From: Okeania sp. KiyG1
GTDB lineage: Bacteria > Cyanobacteriota > Cyanobacteriia > Cyanobacteriales > Microcoleaceae
Direction: 5' to 3'
DNA length: 64,000 nucleotides
Assembly (NCBI RefSeq): GCF_014132355.1
Contig: NZ_BLZO01000153.1
Span: 1 to 64,000 of the forward strand
The position numbers and the translations under genes are program-made. Under the pieces are notes generated by a model. That model ran no database searches, had not been told where the DNA came from, and saw only the letters and a program-made list of their open reading frames with translations. The number at the start of each line of letters is the position of its first letter. The first letter of the stretch is position 1. Shown here piece by piece: positions 9,143 to 19,828 of this stretch.

Positions 9143-9567
9143 TTAATCAATATTGAAACTGTTGAATAATTGGACTCCTATTTGTTCGGTCTCAGACAGC
9201 GGGATATCGTTGTCTGAGGTAACATTTTGAGGTTCAATTGTAGGTGCAGGAGAGAGAGAATACGAATTAAATTGATTAGTTTGACGGGGTATCAATCCAA
9301 CTGTCTCTGTGAGGTAATTGATATGGCCTTGTGATATATTGATACAGATTGTGTGGCTAGACGTGTAGCTTCTTCTATGGAGCCATATTTGTATAAACCA
9401 AGAGGGGTATGTATTAACTGGAAAGCTTCTATAATTGCGCTGTTTATATCACCTACATACGAACTATCTGAACATAATATATAGGCATAATATAGGGGAT
9501 CTTTTTTATCAGCGTAGATTGCTCGATTGAGTCTGAGTCTACCTACGGGATCTTGGGTATGAGTCAT
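9143..9567 (-). pseudogene. Small unknown gene with probable 1-nt frameshift (about 141 aa if repaired)
   Basis: From the ATG at 9567 a 91-aa frame runs to a stop at 9292. A second open frame, shifted by one base, begins about where the first loses character (near 9326, after the residues SIYHK) and continues for about 60 codons to a TAA at 9143-9145, only 13 bases before the ParA-like gene start. One added base would join them into about 141 aa, filling an otherwise empty 160-bp gap in a tight operon. The N-terminal part (DPLYYAYILCSD) is helical; no family is recognised. Confidence 0.5.
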
Positions 9568-9598
9568 AATGAGTGAGTATGTAAAATGTTAAAATTTT

Positions 9599-10765
9599 CT
9601 AGACTGGAGTTGGTATAGACTTTTGATTTTGAGAATCGTGGAGGCTTTTTAGTTGGTAGGAGTGGGCAGCATAGGCATCTACTAATCGAAATGCTAGGAT
9701 ATCTCTGCATTCTTCATGTAGATCTAAATTTTTGAATTGAGGAGAAGCTTCGATCAGGTCTTGCCAATCAGTCCCCCAGTAGGTTGAAATGGTAGAAAAG
9801 TGTTCCTGCAATCTATGATACAGGTATTTTCCTGCTCCCCCTGCAACGACCACTTCACTTAAGGATTTTGGAACTTGTTTTTGCAGCCATTGACTGATTA
9901 ACGCCCAATAGTATTGCTGCGCTGTGCGAATGGCAACAATAATTTCATCTTTTTCTCTCTGCTGATTTTGGGGTATTTGTGACATACATAGCTGGTTTAG
10001 GATGGGATTATCGGGATTTACGGGATCTCCTAATTGGTAAACTATTTTATTTAATAGTTTTCGGTCAAGACCGGAAGTTAGTTCGATAATCCGGTCTATG
10101 AGGCGAAAAAAACCTAAATTGGTGGTATCAGCTTCAATCATCATTCCTCTCTGGTATGTGAGGATACTGGTATTACGGTGTCCGAATACTAGCGTGGTAA
10201 TGAATCTGCTGCTTTGAATAAGTATTCCTGTATACCTATTCAGGGTAATACCTGCTCCTTCAGGTATGCACATACAATTTAAACCCCGCAAGTTTATAGG
10301 CTTACCTGTAAACAAAAATGATTTGGCTTCTTTCTTGATTTGCTCCTTCAGCTTAGATTGATCGTTCCACTCTGACCATGGCAATAAGATGGTCAGGTTA
10401 ATTGCTAGCCTGAATTTGGTTTGTTCGGCAATAACCCCCAAGACGGCAAGAATTTTGTACAAAGCTGATTCGTATTTGAGAGCTTTTAGGTTGGCCTCGG
10501 CTAGCAGGGCAGAAGCCAAGAACCCAATAGCAAAACTACTTTGCTTATTGTCTTTAAGATTTACCCACGCATCATCCTTGCTGGCACTGTTTAGGTTGAT
10601 ACGTTTTGATCGGTATGTGTCTAAGTGCCCATGTTCGCACTCTATGATCTCGGGTTCCATGGTGAGAAAGTTAATGTCTGGTGAATTATCCAAACTCCAG
10701 ACAACTTTGGTGAGACTACTACCAAGATCGATACAGATGGTGATTGTTTGTGTCTCCTTAGCCAC
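9599..10765 (-). CDS. Actin-like (ParM-type) ATPase
   Basis: The N-terminus contains an actin-fold phosphate-1 loop (CIDLGSSLTKV, about residues 11-21), and a second motif, VVVAGGAGKYL (about 308-318), matches the adenosine-binding region of ParM/Alp-type plasmid actins; the 388-aa length fits. Such proteins form filaments that move plasmid DNA. The GTG start at 10765 has a GGAGG just upstream. It is the first gene of the leftward operon, and a 21-bp repeat array (10981-11126) lies directly in front of it, as parC lies in front of parM. The 98-aa ribbon-helix-helix protein across the array could be its adaptor. Confidence 0.7.
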   Translation of the reverse strand: MAKETQTITICIDLGSSLTKVVWSLDNSPDINFLTMEPEIIECEHGHLDTYRSKRINLNSASKDDAWVNLKDNKQSSFAIGFLASALLAEANLKALKYESALYKILAVLGVIAEQTKFRLAINLTILLPWSEWNDQSKLKEQIKKEAKSFLFTGKPINLRGLNCMCIPEGAGITLNRYTGILIQSSRFITTLVFGHRNTSILTYQRGMMIEADTTNLGFFRLIDRIIELTSGLDRKLLNKIVYQLGDPVNPDNPILNQLCMSQIPQNQQREKDEIIVAIRTAQQYYWALISQWLQKQVPKSLSEVVVAGGAGKYLYHRLQEHFSTISTYWGTDWQDLIEASPQFKNLDLHEECRDILAFRLVDAYAAHSYQLKSLHDSQNQKSIPTPV

Positions 10766-10884
10766 TGTGTACCTCCGCCAATAACTTTGTTGATTTAGTC
10801 TCCTTGATACCTCAAAAAAAAATGAATTGGATAGTGTTTATGTTTTTTAATATTGCTAAGTTGAATAACGCAATTGTCAGAGTT

Positions 10885-10910
10885 TTTCCGATAGCATTTG
10901 CTATCGGAAA
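10885..10910. repeat. 26-nt perfect palindrome (copy 1 of a dispersed hairpin family)
   Basis: Arms TTTCCGATAGC (10885-10895) and GCTATCGGAAA (10900-10910) flank a 4-nt loop. The same 26-mer occurs in opposite orientation at 59237-59262, and diverged relatives are at 32455-32480 and 32616-32649. On the reverse strand it is followed by no clear T run. It lies 120 bp upstream of the actin-like gene. Confidence 0.7.
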
Positions 10911-10980
10911 GAAAAACTAACTATTACATAAAGTTAAGAAGTATATGAAAATTAACAAAAAAATAGAGTGTATTAATTTG

Positions 10981-11126
10981 TATGAAAATATCGCGTGTGT
11001 TTATGAAAATATCGTGTGTGTGTATGAAAAAGTAAGCTAAAAAATAAGCTCGGAAGAAAAAAAAGAAATAATGTGCATAAGTTTGTATAAAAATATCGCG
11101 TGTGTGTATAAAAATATCGCTTGTGT
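10981..11126. repeat. 21-bp-phased iteron-like array, candidate parC or oriT accessory site
   Basis: Four strong copies of a 20-bp unit (pattern TATRAAAATATCGCGTGTGT) start at 10981, 11002, 11086 and 11107. Spacing is 21 bp within each pair and 84 bp (4 x 21) between pairs, so all are on the same face of the helix. A degenerate start TATGAAAAA at 11023 keeps the phase. The array lies in the divergent gap between the actin-like ATPase gene and the mobC-like/relaxase genes. It is probably bound by the 98-aa ribbon-helix-helix protein, either as a ParR-type centromere, as relaxosome DNA, or both. Confidence 0.65.
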
Positions 11127-11141
11127 GTAAAAGGTAAGACC

Positions 11142-11150
11142 ATATCCTAG
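11142..11150 (+). other. Possible nic-like site of an oriT
   Basis: The sequence ATATCCTAG resembles the core of MOBP-family nic sites (ATCCTG/Y) except for A in place of G. It lies just after the 21-bp repeat array and about 150 bp upstream of the MobC-like and relaxase genes, where an oriT would be expected. No clear inverted repeat flanks it. This is a positional and motif guess only. Confidence 0.25.
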
Positions 11151-11297
11151 TTCGTCTAATACTTTTGCCATTGCTTGCAAGTTTTTTTGAGACCTGTTCT
11201 AGGGGTTGCAATTTCTAAAATCAGCGACTAAGTTAAAAACAAGCTCAAGGATTGTGTGAGGTATCTCCTGAATCATGGATGAAATTTAATCTAACTA

Positions 11298-11594
11298 ATG
11301 AAAAGAGATTGTCATTTGAGAGTTCGGTTAACGTTCTCCGAGTACAATGTCCTAAAAGCATTGGCAGAAAGGAGTGAAAAGAGTCTTAGCTCGGTAGTTC
11401 GAGAAAAGTTGTTCACTCCTAATTGCCTCACAGATTTCATTGAGCAAAGGTTGAAATTTAGGAAACAGCAAGTAGAATTGCAAACTCTACTTCATCTGGT
11501 ACGAGATTTAATCTCTACTGAAGAGTTTTCCCCCCAAACTCTTAAGGTTGTTCAAGATATTCAATGCTTGTTGGATGAGCATCATGATTGGTAA
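11298..11594 (+). CDS. MobC-like ribbon-helix-helix relaxosome accessory protein (98 aa)
   Basis: The N-terminal part (HLRVRLTFSEYNVLKALAER, then SLSSVVREKLF) has the beta-strand, helix, helix pattern of ribbon-helix-helix DNA-binding proteins, followed by a helical tail, as in MobC/NikA-type accessory factors that assist the relaxase at oriT. It overlaps the relaxase start by 11 bases (stop at 11594, relaxase ATG at 11584), a strong sign of a translationally coupled mobC-relaxase pair. The 21-bp repeat array upstream is its most likely binding site. Alternatively it could be the ParR adaptor for the neighbouring actin-like ATPase. Confidence 0.7.
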   Translation: MKRDCHLRVRLTFSEYNVLKALAERSEKSLSSVVREKLFTPNCLTDFIEQRLKFRKQQVELQTLLHLVRDLISTEEFSPQTLKVVQDIQCLLDEHHDW

Positions 11595-13614
11595 AGTCAC
11601 ACGAAACACTAAATTTCATAGTGTCGCCAGCTATATATTTGGCAAGCCGGGAGCCGAAGTACTTCTTGAGAATGTGTTTGAAGGCAAGACGGTAGCAGAA
11701 AAAGCTGCGGCGATGCAATGGGTGGCGAGTCGTAATAACAGAGTTAAGCGTCCAGCATATCACTTGTCTTTGTCTCCCTCAGCCGGAGATAATTTGAGCC
11801 GGGGTGAATGGGCAGCAATTTGTAGCCAAGTTATTGACGATCTAAATCTTGATAAGAACCAGGTGCTGGTAGGTTTGCATAACGATGTAAATTATCCAGG
11901 CTCGGAAAAAACGCGCACTCATGCTCATCTATTGATTAATTTGGTGGATGATAATGGCAAGTGTGCTAATACTAGCTGGGATTATTATAAGATTCCCAAA
12001 ATCTTGCGGACTGTGGAGCGCAAGTATGGTTTGCAAGCTGTTCCAGATATTGGAGAACTTGAAGAGCAGTCAAATACTATCAAGCCAACTAAGCGCAGTA
12101 TCCGGCAAAAGCTTCAGAATATTATTGATGAAAGCCTAGAACCGGGAAGTTCCTTTGAAGATTTGACTGCTGCGATGGAATCTTTAGGAGTAGAGGTACA
12201 TCCTACATCACAGGGGTGGTGGATGCGATATGAAGGTATCCCTTTTGCCGGATATCAACTAGGTCGTAAATACACAAAACCCTCTATATTGAAGCGTTTG
12301 GAGGTTAAACAGGTGGATGAATCTGAAGATCGGGAGCCAAGGAGTGAGTCAGTAAGTACACCTATTTCGTCAATGAAGGATGTATTTACTGTCGATGAAC
12401 CCTCTTTGGGCAAAGATTATTCACCTGAATTGAACTCCGAACAGGATGAAACGTCTCAAAATGAGGAACAGTTTAGTTTAGAAAATATAGATGTAGAGGT
12501 AGCTCCTGGAAATTTAATCCAGATGATGAAGCAACAGGCAAATCATCTTGAGCAAAGTGACTATATAGATGGCAGGTTCTATGCGGGAATGTTTCTTGAT
12601 GTGACGGCGCACCTGGCAGAAGTTGTTGAAATTGGCAGAGAAGTTTGGGGCTCGGAGCAGGAGCAAGAGCAAGAGACAGAAACGCAATTGGAGGAGAATT
12701 CTCGGCCTTCAGTAGAAAGATCTCAATCTGAGAGTGATGATGATTGGCTCCATGACGAGGAAGCCTTACGTCATTTTGATGAACGGTTAGCTCAAGTAAA
12801 AGTTGACACTGAAACCCCAAGCTCCGATGTCCCAACCAACTTTCAGGAAAGTCCTCAAGCTGTAGCAGAGTCATTAAGACAGTTTGTTCGTGTACGGGCC
12901 ACTGCACATGACTTGAATCAGGATGAGCCTATTGAAACTAACTTAGGTGTCCTCCACTTCAACTCTGACGAGAATACTATTAGTATTACTCAAAACGTTA
13001 CTGTAGCAAGTTGGGATGAAAATTTACAGGACTGGCAGGCCGATAGCGAGTTATCTGAGGCACATAAAGCCAATGTGGCACGATTGCTTGATAATCAGGC
13101 AGTTGATGCTGAAGGATATCAATTTTCTTCAGACGAAAAAGAACGAACCATCACTTATAAACAGGTGCGGTTTCGGGCTGAACAAACCGATGAAGGTTGG
13201 CAGATTTCCGATAATTCTCTATCGTCGGAAGAACAAAATCGCATTCTTCAGTTACCTCAAACAGAGTCAGAGTATACCCGAAATGTTGATAGTAAGGATT
13301 TAATTGATTACTTCCAACGCCATGCCCCAGAACAGTTTAGGACGGATATTGGCTCTATCCATTGGACGGATACTAATGGAGAGTTTGAACGTGTCTTTGA
13401 AATTTCAAAGCAGTCAGACCTATCGTATCAATTAGAAGGATTTGATTTAAAGCAAACCGATGAATGGGGGAACCCCCGTAAGATTTTTAGTGCCTCCATT
13501 GAAGCTGACAATTTCGTGCGATGCGATACTTGTGAAATTCCTTCTTCAGATGTGGATGATTTGCTGACACAGGAGTCTCAACATCGGGAAAAAAGGCCAG
13601 AAATGGAGCGTTAA
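11584..13614 (+). CDS. Conjugative relaxase, MobP/VirD2-like (676 aa)
   Basis: The enzyme would nick oriT and attach to the transferred strand through a tyrosine. The N-terminal domain shows the family motifs: a candidate catalytic Tyr17 (SVASYIFG), HLSLSPS (60-66) and the metal-binding THAHLLIN with His113 and His115 (H99 nearby may be the third ligand). The open frame extends back to 11548, but the ATG at 11584 gives the natural family start and couples to mobC. The C-terminal half (about 230-676) is highly acidic and contains two or three repeats of a 90-120-residue pattern (short helix, aromatic, beta strands such as NTISITQ and RTITYKQ) that resembles the repeats in the acidic protein at 26506-27552. 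Confidence 0.85.
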   Translation: MIGKVTRNTKFHSVASYIFGKPGAEVLLENVFEGKTVAEKAAAMQWVASRNNRVKRPAYHLSLSPSAGDNLSRGEWAAICSQVIDDLNLDKNQVLVGLHNDVNYPGSEKTRTHAHLLINLVDDNGKCANTSWDYYKIPKILRTVERKYGLQAVPDIGELEEQSNTIKPTKRSIRQKLQNIIDESLEPGSSFEDLTAAMESLGVEVHPTSQGWWMRYEGIPFAGYQLGRKYTKPSILKRLEVKQVDESEDREPRSESVSTPISSMKDVFTVDEPSLGKDYSPELNSEQDETSQNEEQFSLENIDVEVAPGNLIQMMKQQANHLEQSDYIDGRFYAGMFLDVTAHLAEVVEIGREVWGSEQEQEQETETQLEENSRPSVERSQSESDDDWLHDEEALRHFDERLAQVKVDTETPSSDVPTNFQESPQAVAESLRQFVRVRATAHDLNQDEPIETNLGVLHFNSDENTISITQNVTVASWDENLQDWQADSELSEAHKANVARLLDNQAVDAEGYQFSSDEKERTITYKQVRFRAEQTDEGWQISDNSLSSEEQNRILQLPQTESEYTRNVDSKDLIDYFQRHAPEQFRTDIGSIHWTDTNGEFERVFEISKQSDLSYQLEGFDLKQTDEWGNPRKIFSASIEADNFVRCDTCEIPSSDVDDLLTQESQHREKRPEMER

Positions 13615-13729
13615 TTGTATGTATGCGGAATAAGAGGTTTGTGAGACCTAAATAATTTGATAGCTATAGCCCGTGCGCATCTAGAATGCGGAGATTACTT
13701 GATATATCCCGCAGAAAAACTCAGCGTGT

Positions 13730-14377
13730 GTGTCTCAATTTGAAAAAGAAAAATGGAGTAAGTTTATGCAACTACGTTATGAAGGGCAAAACAGCGGTGA
13801 CTATCCTATAAGCTACCGTCGTCGTCCAGAAACTTTGGAATCAAAACTAAGTAAAGCATTAGGAATGCCTATTGAGAAAGGAGACTTATGGTTGCTTGCG
13901 TTTGTTATTGCCGGACTTACCTTTATCGGTATTCAGAATCCAGCAATGATGACTGTGTATTTAATTGTGTGCTTAATTGCACATAGCGTAAAAATGATGA
14001 TTGATTATTTCCCGCCACTAGGTAAGTTAATCGGTGTAAGATTTAAGGCCCATCATGTAGCAGCACTTGTCTTGATTTGTTGTATGATATTTTCCAGCAT
14101 AGGGATGCCCGCTCATGCCCTATTATTCGATGCTATTGAGGCAAAGGTGAATGAGATTCTCACAGGCTCGGGTTCGACTGTCGATCCTGCAACAGTTACC
14201 CTGATTTTTACTGTGTTGCGGGTGATCGTGATTTTGGGGATATTGGTAGGGGGTATATTTTTGGTATCACAAGCTATGCAGGGTGGGGACTGGAAACCAA
14301 TTGGCAACATGATGGCTATAGGTGTAGGCTTCGTGTTGGCGATTGAGGTAATGACACAGCTCATACTGGGTGCGTAG
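13730..14377 (+). CDS. VirB2-like pilin candidate, polytopic (215 aa)
   Basis: The C-terminal 90 residues look like a two-helix VirB2/TrbC pilin: a signal-like hydrophobic stretch ending in MPAHA (about residues 106-128), then two membrane helices (about 157-180 and 192-213) separated by a short loop containing GGDWKPIG. Unusually, a 125-residue N-terminal extension with two more hydrophobic segments (about 52-90) precedes it. The start is a GTG at 13730. It is the first channel gene after the relaxase and precedes the VirB3-like exon, matching virB2-virB3-virB4 order, which is the main support for the call. Confidence 0.6.
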   Translation: MSQFEKEKWSKFMQLRYEGQNSGDYPISYRRRPETLESKLSKALGMPIEKGDLWLLAFVIAGLTFIGIQNPAMMTVYLIVCLIAHSVKMMIDYFPPLGKLIGVRFKAHHVAALVLICCMIFSSIGMPAHALLFDAIEAKVNEILTGSGSTVDPATVTLIFTVLRVIVILGILVGGIFLVSQAMQGGDWKPIGNMMAIGVGFVLAIEVMTQLILGA

Positions 14378-14465
14378 CCTTATAATTCAAAACTTTTCTT
14401 GTCTGACAGAGAAAGCAAGAAATTTCTTACTTTCTCTTGAAAAAATAGCTATGGAGTTTCTGAAT

Positions 14466-14685
14466 ATGGAGAATCAGTCAGATTTTGTCAAAGTCTCTAA
14501 AATTTACCAACAAGAGGCATCCATAGGTCCAGTCCCCGCAGATCAATTAGTTCCATGGGGGCTCTTGATTGGCTTGAGCTTCTTCGTCTGTGAAATATTG
14601 CTATCTCTGGGATTGGCTGTATGGGGAGCAAGTTCGGTCTGGCTGATTGCCTCCTGGTGGTTCCTGACTGGCAAGAAGAGCTATA
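14466..14685 (+). CDS. VirB3-like domain, exon 1 of an intron-split VirB3-VirB4 gene
   Basis: The product has a short cytoplasmic start and two closely spaced membrane helices (GLLIGLSFFVCEILLSLG and an adjacent Val/Trp-rich one), as in VirB3. The frame is open from a GTG at 14370, but a GGAG at 14453-14456 favours the ATG at 14466. Without splicing, the frame reads 20 bases into the intron and stops at 14705. Joining base 14685 to 16887 continues in phase into the VirB4 ATPase frame with no stop, making one product of about 1046 aa. VirB3-VirB4 fusions are known in other type IV systems, so the fusion is plausible; the exact exon ends are inferred from group II consensus. Confidence 0.65.
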
Positions 14686-15297
14686 GTGCGACTCGTTCCT
14701 ATTAAGAGCCTCTAGAAACTAGAGGGGTATGAATAGGGTCTAACGAGGCCACGGAGGAAGAGCCTGCAATAAGTGAGGCCACCAAAGAAGAGCCTGTTAG
14801 ATAACTGAGTTATGGATGCTGGTGAGAATCCAGCCCGCTAAGGGAAAGCGGACTCCCGACCTGGCCACACCGAGCTAGAACTTTTCCACTAACGGAGTGA
14901 AGCTGGCATCAGGCCCCAACCAGAGCTAAGGGTGATAGGCACACTGGGGGTAATGGGGAGACGGCATGGGTACATTACGGAATGTCCTGAAAAAGCGTCT
15001 TAATTCTCGGCAAGGAGTCACTCCAAAATCTCCTGACCGCACACGATTATCCCCGCGTCAAATTTTATAGCGTTAAACGCATCCCTGGGGATCGTGTAGG
15101 CGAATTGGACAGCCCTAAACCGTCATAATAATCTGTAACTCGGAACGAGGAAAAACGTTGAGAGAGTCTCTAGGAAAGGTCGAATAAGAGAGTAGGTGGG
15201 AAAGCACGGAAACCTCTCCAACGGGTAGGATGCAAGCGCAAATTGCTTGCAGGGTAATCAGCGTAGTGAAATTTAGTAAGAGAGTACGTTTAGACAC

Positions 15298-16866
<1,569 letters not shown>

Positions 16867-16886
16867 TACCCTCCATCGACTCTAAC

Positions 16887-19807
16887 AATATACCGATTTG
16901 TGGATTATCCCTTTAAAAGATTGGGTAAATTTACCAACCATGTGGGTATCTGCGGAAGAAAAGCAATTTGAGCAAAAATGTAAAATGATGATGAAGGAAA
17001 AAGTAGCGGTTGCTTCTGTAGATGGAAAAAAAACTACAACTTACCGACCTTTTCAACTTGAAAGTAATCTTCATGTTACGCTTCGGGTTACTATAGGTGG
17101 ACAAAGTTTCGGCTGCTGGCTGCTGAATGAGGATGGAGATAAATGGTCAGCAGTGATTCCATTTAAACTATGTGGATTTCATCCGCAGCTTCATACTGAG
17201 GAAATAGTCGAATATTCGGAAGCGATCACTGAAGCTTTCAAAGAATTTCCCTCTGATGAAAAAATCACATTCCATATGGGATGCTTCCGAAATAAAGCTC
17301 CTCGAAAAAAAGAACTCGAACAACTTGCGGAAAAGGCATTACAAAATGAAATGTTACCTATATCGGTTTTAGTAAATAATGAGAAAATTAGGATTGATGA
17401 ATTAGATGAAATAGGTAATCGGAAGTTTTGGGAAATTTGGGTATTCTGTACTTGGACTGGCAATAAAAATTATCGCGAGAAAGATGGGTTTACAGATAAA
17501 ATCCTGCGAACAGTGGCGAGAAAAATTGGCAAAACAACCCGAACTTTTATGGGGACTCAAGGGGAATGGGAAGAAAATCTATATTGTCAGCTAGCTAAAG
17601 ATATTTATGAAAATGGGTATCTGCCTTGGCGGTTACTCCTGGAGACAAAAGTCGGACTTTCTCTTGAAAATCCAGCCGATGATGATTTATGGCATTGGCT
17701 ATGGTATAGGTTCAATGGAAGATGTACTGTTGCTCCTGAAATCCCCCAAATTATTAAAGTCTCAGAAATGGGCCAAGGTCTTCAGCGTCAAATTATAACG
17801 AATACTCAAAAAGATACGTTGTCAGTGGCGCTGTCTGGATTTGACGGAAAAACATCTTGCCCACAACATAATGGCAGTCGGGAGTACATTTACTTAAATC
17901 ATACTATCGGGGCGGTATTAACAATGGAAGAAGCTCCCACTGGATGGCGCGATCGTCGTTCACAACTCCGGTGGCAGTTTGATTGCTTGGCAGCTTCTTT
18001 TGTTTACGACACCGAAGTTTGGCTAGAAATGGAGCCTGGATCAAAGGCAGCGATGCGATATAATTTGGAAAAAATAGCAAAACAAGCTGAGGCTAGCAAT
18101 CAGCATACTGTTGAGCAGGGTGGTGGTTTGGACGTAGGTTCGGTAGTCCGAGAGGAGGAAAGTTTTGAGGCACAAAGGAAATTAGTAACGGGCGCTACAC
18201 CTATGATGTGCGCTCCGCTGTATGTGATTTACCGCGATACAGAAGCTCAATTGGATAAGGCTTGTGCTTTGATGTGCAGGAGTTTTGGCATAGCAAGTGT
18301 AATTCGAGAAACTAATATTGCATGGAGGCTGTGGGTAGAAACTTTGCCTATTAATAGATTAAAGCTGCTGTGTCAAACCAGTTTATTTTCAAACAGACGG
18401 ATTATCTTGGATACAGATACTGTGGCTGGTTTGTTACCTCTAACCTGCTATCGACCTTTTCACAAAGGTGGTCGTGGTGTGGAGTTTATTACTGACAAGG
18501 GCGGACAACCTATCTATGTAGATTTGTTTCGGAAGACAGAGCGGGCTATTATTACTGCCACTTCTGGAGGAGGTAAGTCGGTTTTGGGTTTTCGCTTTAT
18601 TGTGGATGCCCTTGCTCAAGGTATTCCAGTAGTGGGAATGGACATTTCCACTGGTGGCGATTCTACCTTTGCTACAGCTTGTCGGATGTTGGGGGATAAG
18701 GCTGCTTTTTTCAACATGGCTAACCAAAGTTACAACCTAGTGGAGCCTCCTGACTTGAGAGGAATGGATAGAAAAGTAGTAGCAGAAAGGTTGAATCGTT
18801 GGAAACAGTTTCTTCAACAAGCATTAGTCGGTATTGCTATGGGGTCTATCCACGACCCGAAGTTGCAAGAAAGAGTTAACGCTTTGGTAGTAAAGATGAT
18901 TCAGGTTTTTACCACCAATCCTCAAATTATCGATCGCTACAACTTTGCTTTTGAGCAAGGTTTTCATTCTAATGCCTGGCAAAATATCCCAACCCTGCAC
19001 GATTTGCTTAATTTCTGTTCTAAGGAAAAGTTGGGATTGAAGTCTTTTGAGGAAATTGACAGACTGGCAATTAATCAAATTGTCAACCAAATTTCAGCAA
19101 AACTGGACGATCCAGAGATTGGGCAGGCTATTGGTCGCCCTAGTACAATACCGCCAGACCCTATGGTAAAGATATTTGCTCTGTCAGGTTTGAATAATGA
19201 CAGTAATGCTCAAATCATGTCTTTATTGGCAGCTATGGCTTGCGTGACCAACGGATTGTCCCATCCTAGAAGTTTGTTTGTGGGAGATGAATTGAGTGTA
19301 TTGCTGAGTAAGCCTGGATTTGCAGAAATGGTCGGGACAATTTGGGCTACTGGCCGTAAGGATGGTATTTCAGGGCTATTAATCTTACAGGATGTTAATG
19401 CTATTGCTGCTTGCTCTGCTGCCAGTAAAATTTTCCAAAATACTTCTATTGAGATGGTAGGAAAAACTACGGCTGCTGCTGCTTCCGCTTATGTTAAATA
19501 CTGTGAGTATGACCCCGATACTATCAGAGTAAACGCGACTGAAGCATTTGATCCTGATGCGTCGGAATATTTTACTAAGTGGTTGTTAAAGGTAGGCGAT
19601 CGCTATTGGAGTCCTTTGCGATATTATCCCGGAGCAATGATTCTGGCTGCGGTGGCTAATTCAGAAGATGAAAAAGCTGCTAGGCAAAGGTTTATCAATC
19701 AATATCCTCAGAGTCAAGTAGGGGTTCTTAAAGGAACCAGAGATTTTGCTGCTGCTTATATCAAGGTATTAAGAGGAGGTGTTTCTATTAAAGAAATTGG
19801 AAAGTAG
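16887..19807 (+). CDS. VirB4-family channel ATPase, exon 2 of the VirB3-VirB4 gene
   Basis: VirB4/TraC ATPases energise pilus biogenesis and DNA transfer at the inner membrane. Walker A is TATSGGGKS (about residues 553-561 counted from the TTG at 16898), and Walker B is SLFVGDELSVLLS; the roughly 300-residue spacing fits VirB4. If translated separately, the most likely start is the ATG at 16940, giving about 955 aa. After intron removal the frame is continuous with the VirB3-like exon. A different downstream frame could give a short free VirB3 tail ending at 16969-16971, but the group II boundary consensus (AC at 16885-16886) supports the fusion. The VirB5-like gene follows after 21 bases. 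Confidence 0.85.
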
Positions 19808-19828
19808 TATTTTTAAGGAGAAAAAAGG

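Noticed and set aside
10981-11126. 21-bp repeats as a possible CRISPR array
   Set aside because: The repeats are directly adjacent within each pair with no spacer of CRISPR length.
10924-11211. 95-aa reverse ORF with repeated FIHTRDIFIQT-type motifs
   Set aside because: It is only the translation of the 21-bp repeat array; the periodic peptide follows the DNA repeat and no ribosome binding site or homologous domain is seen.
16898-16971. Separate VirB3 tail frame (YRFVDYPFKRLGKF...) ending at 16971
   Set aside because: It would need the intron to end in AA, breaking the AY rule; the AC end at 16886 with branch A at 16879 favours the frame fused to VirB4.
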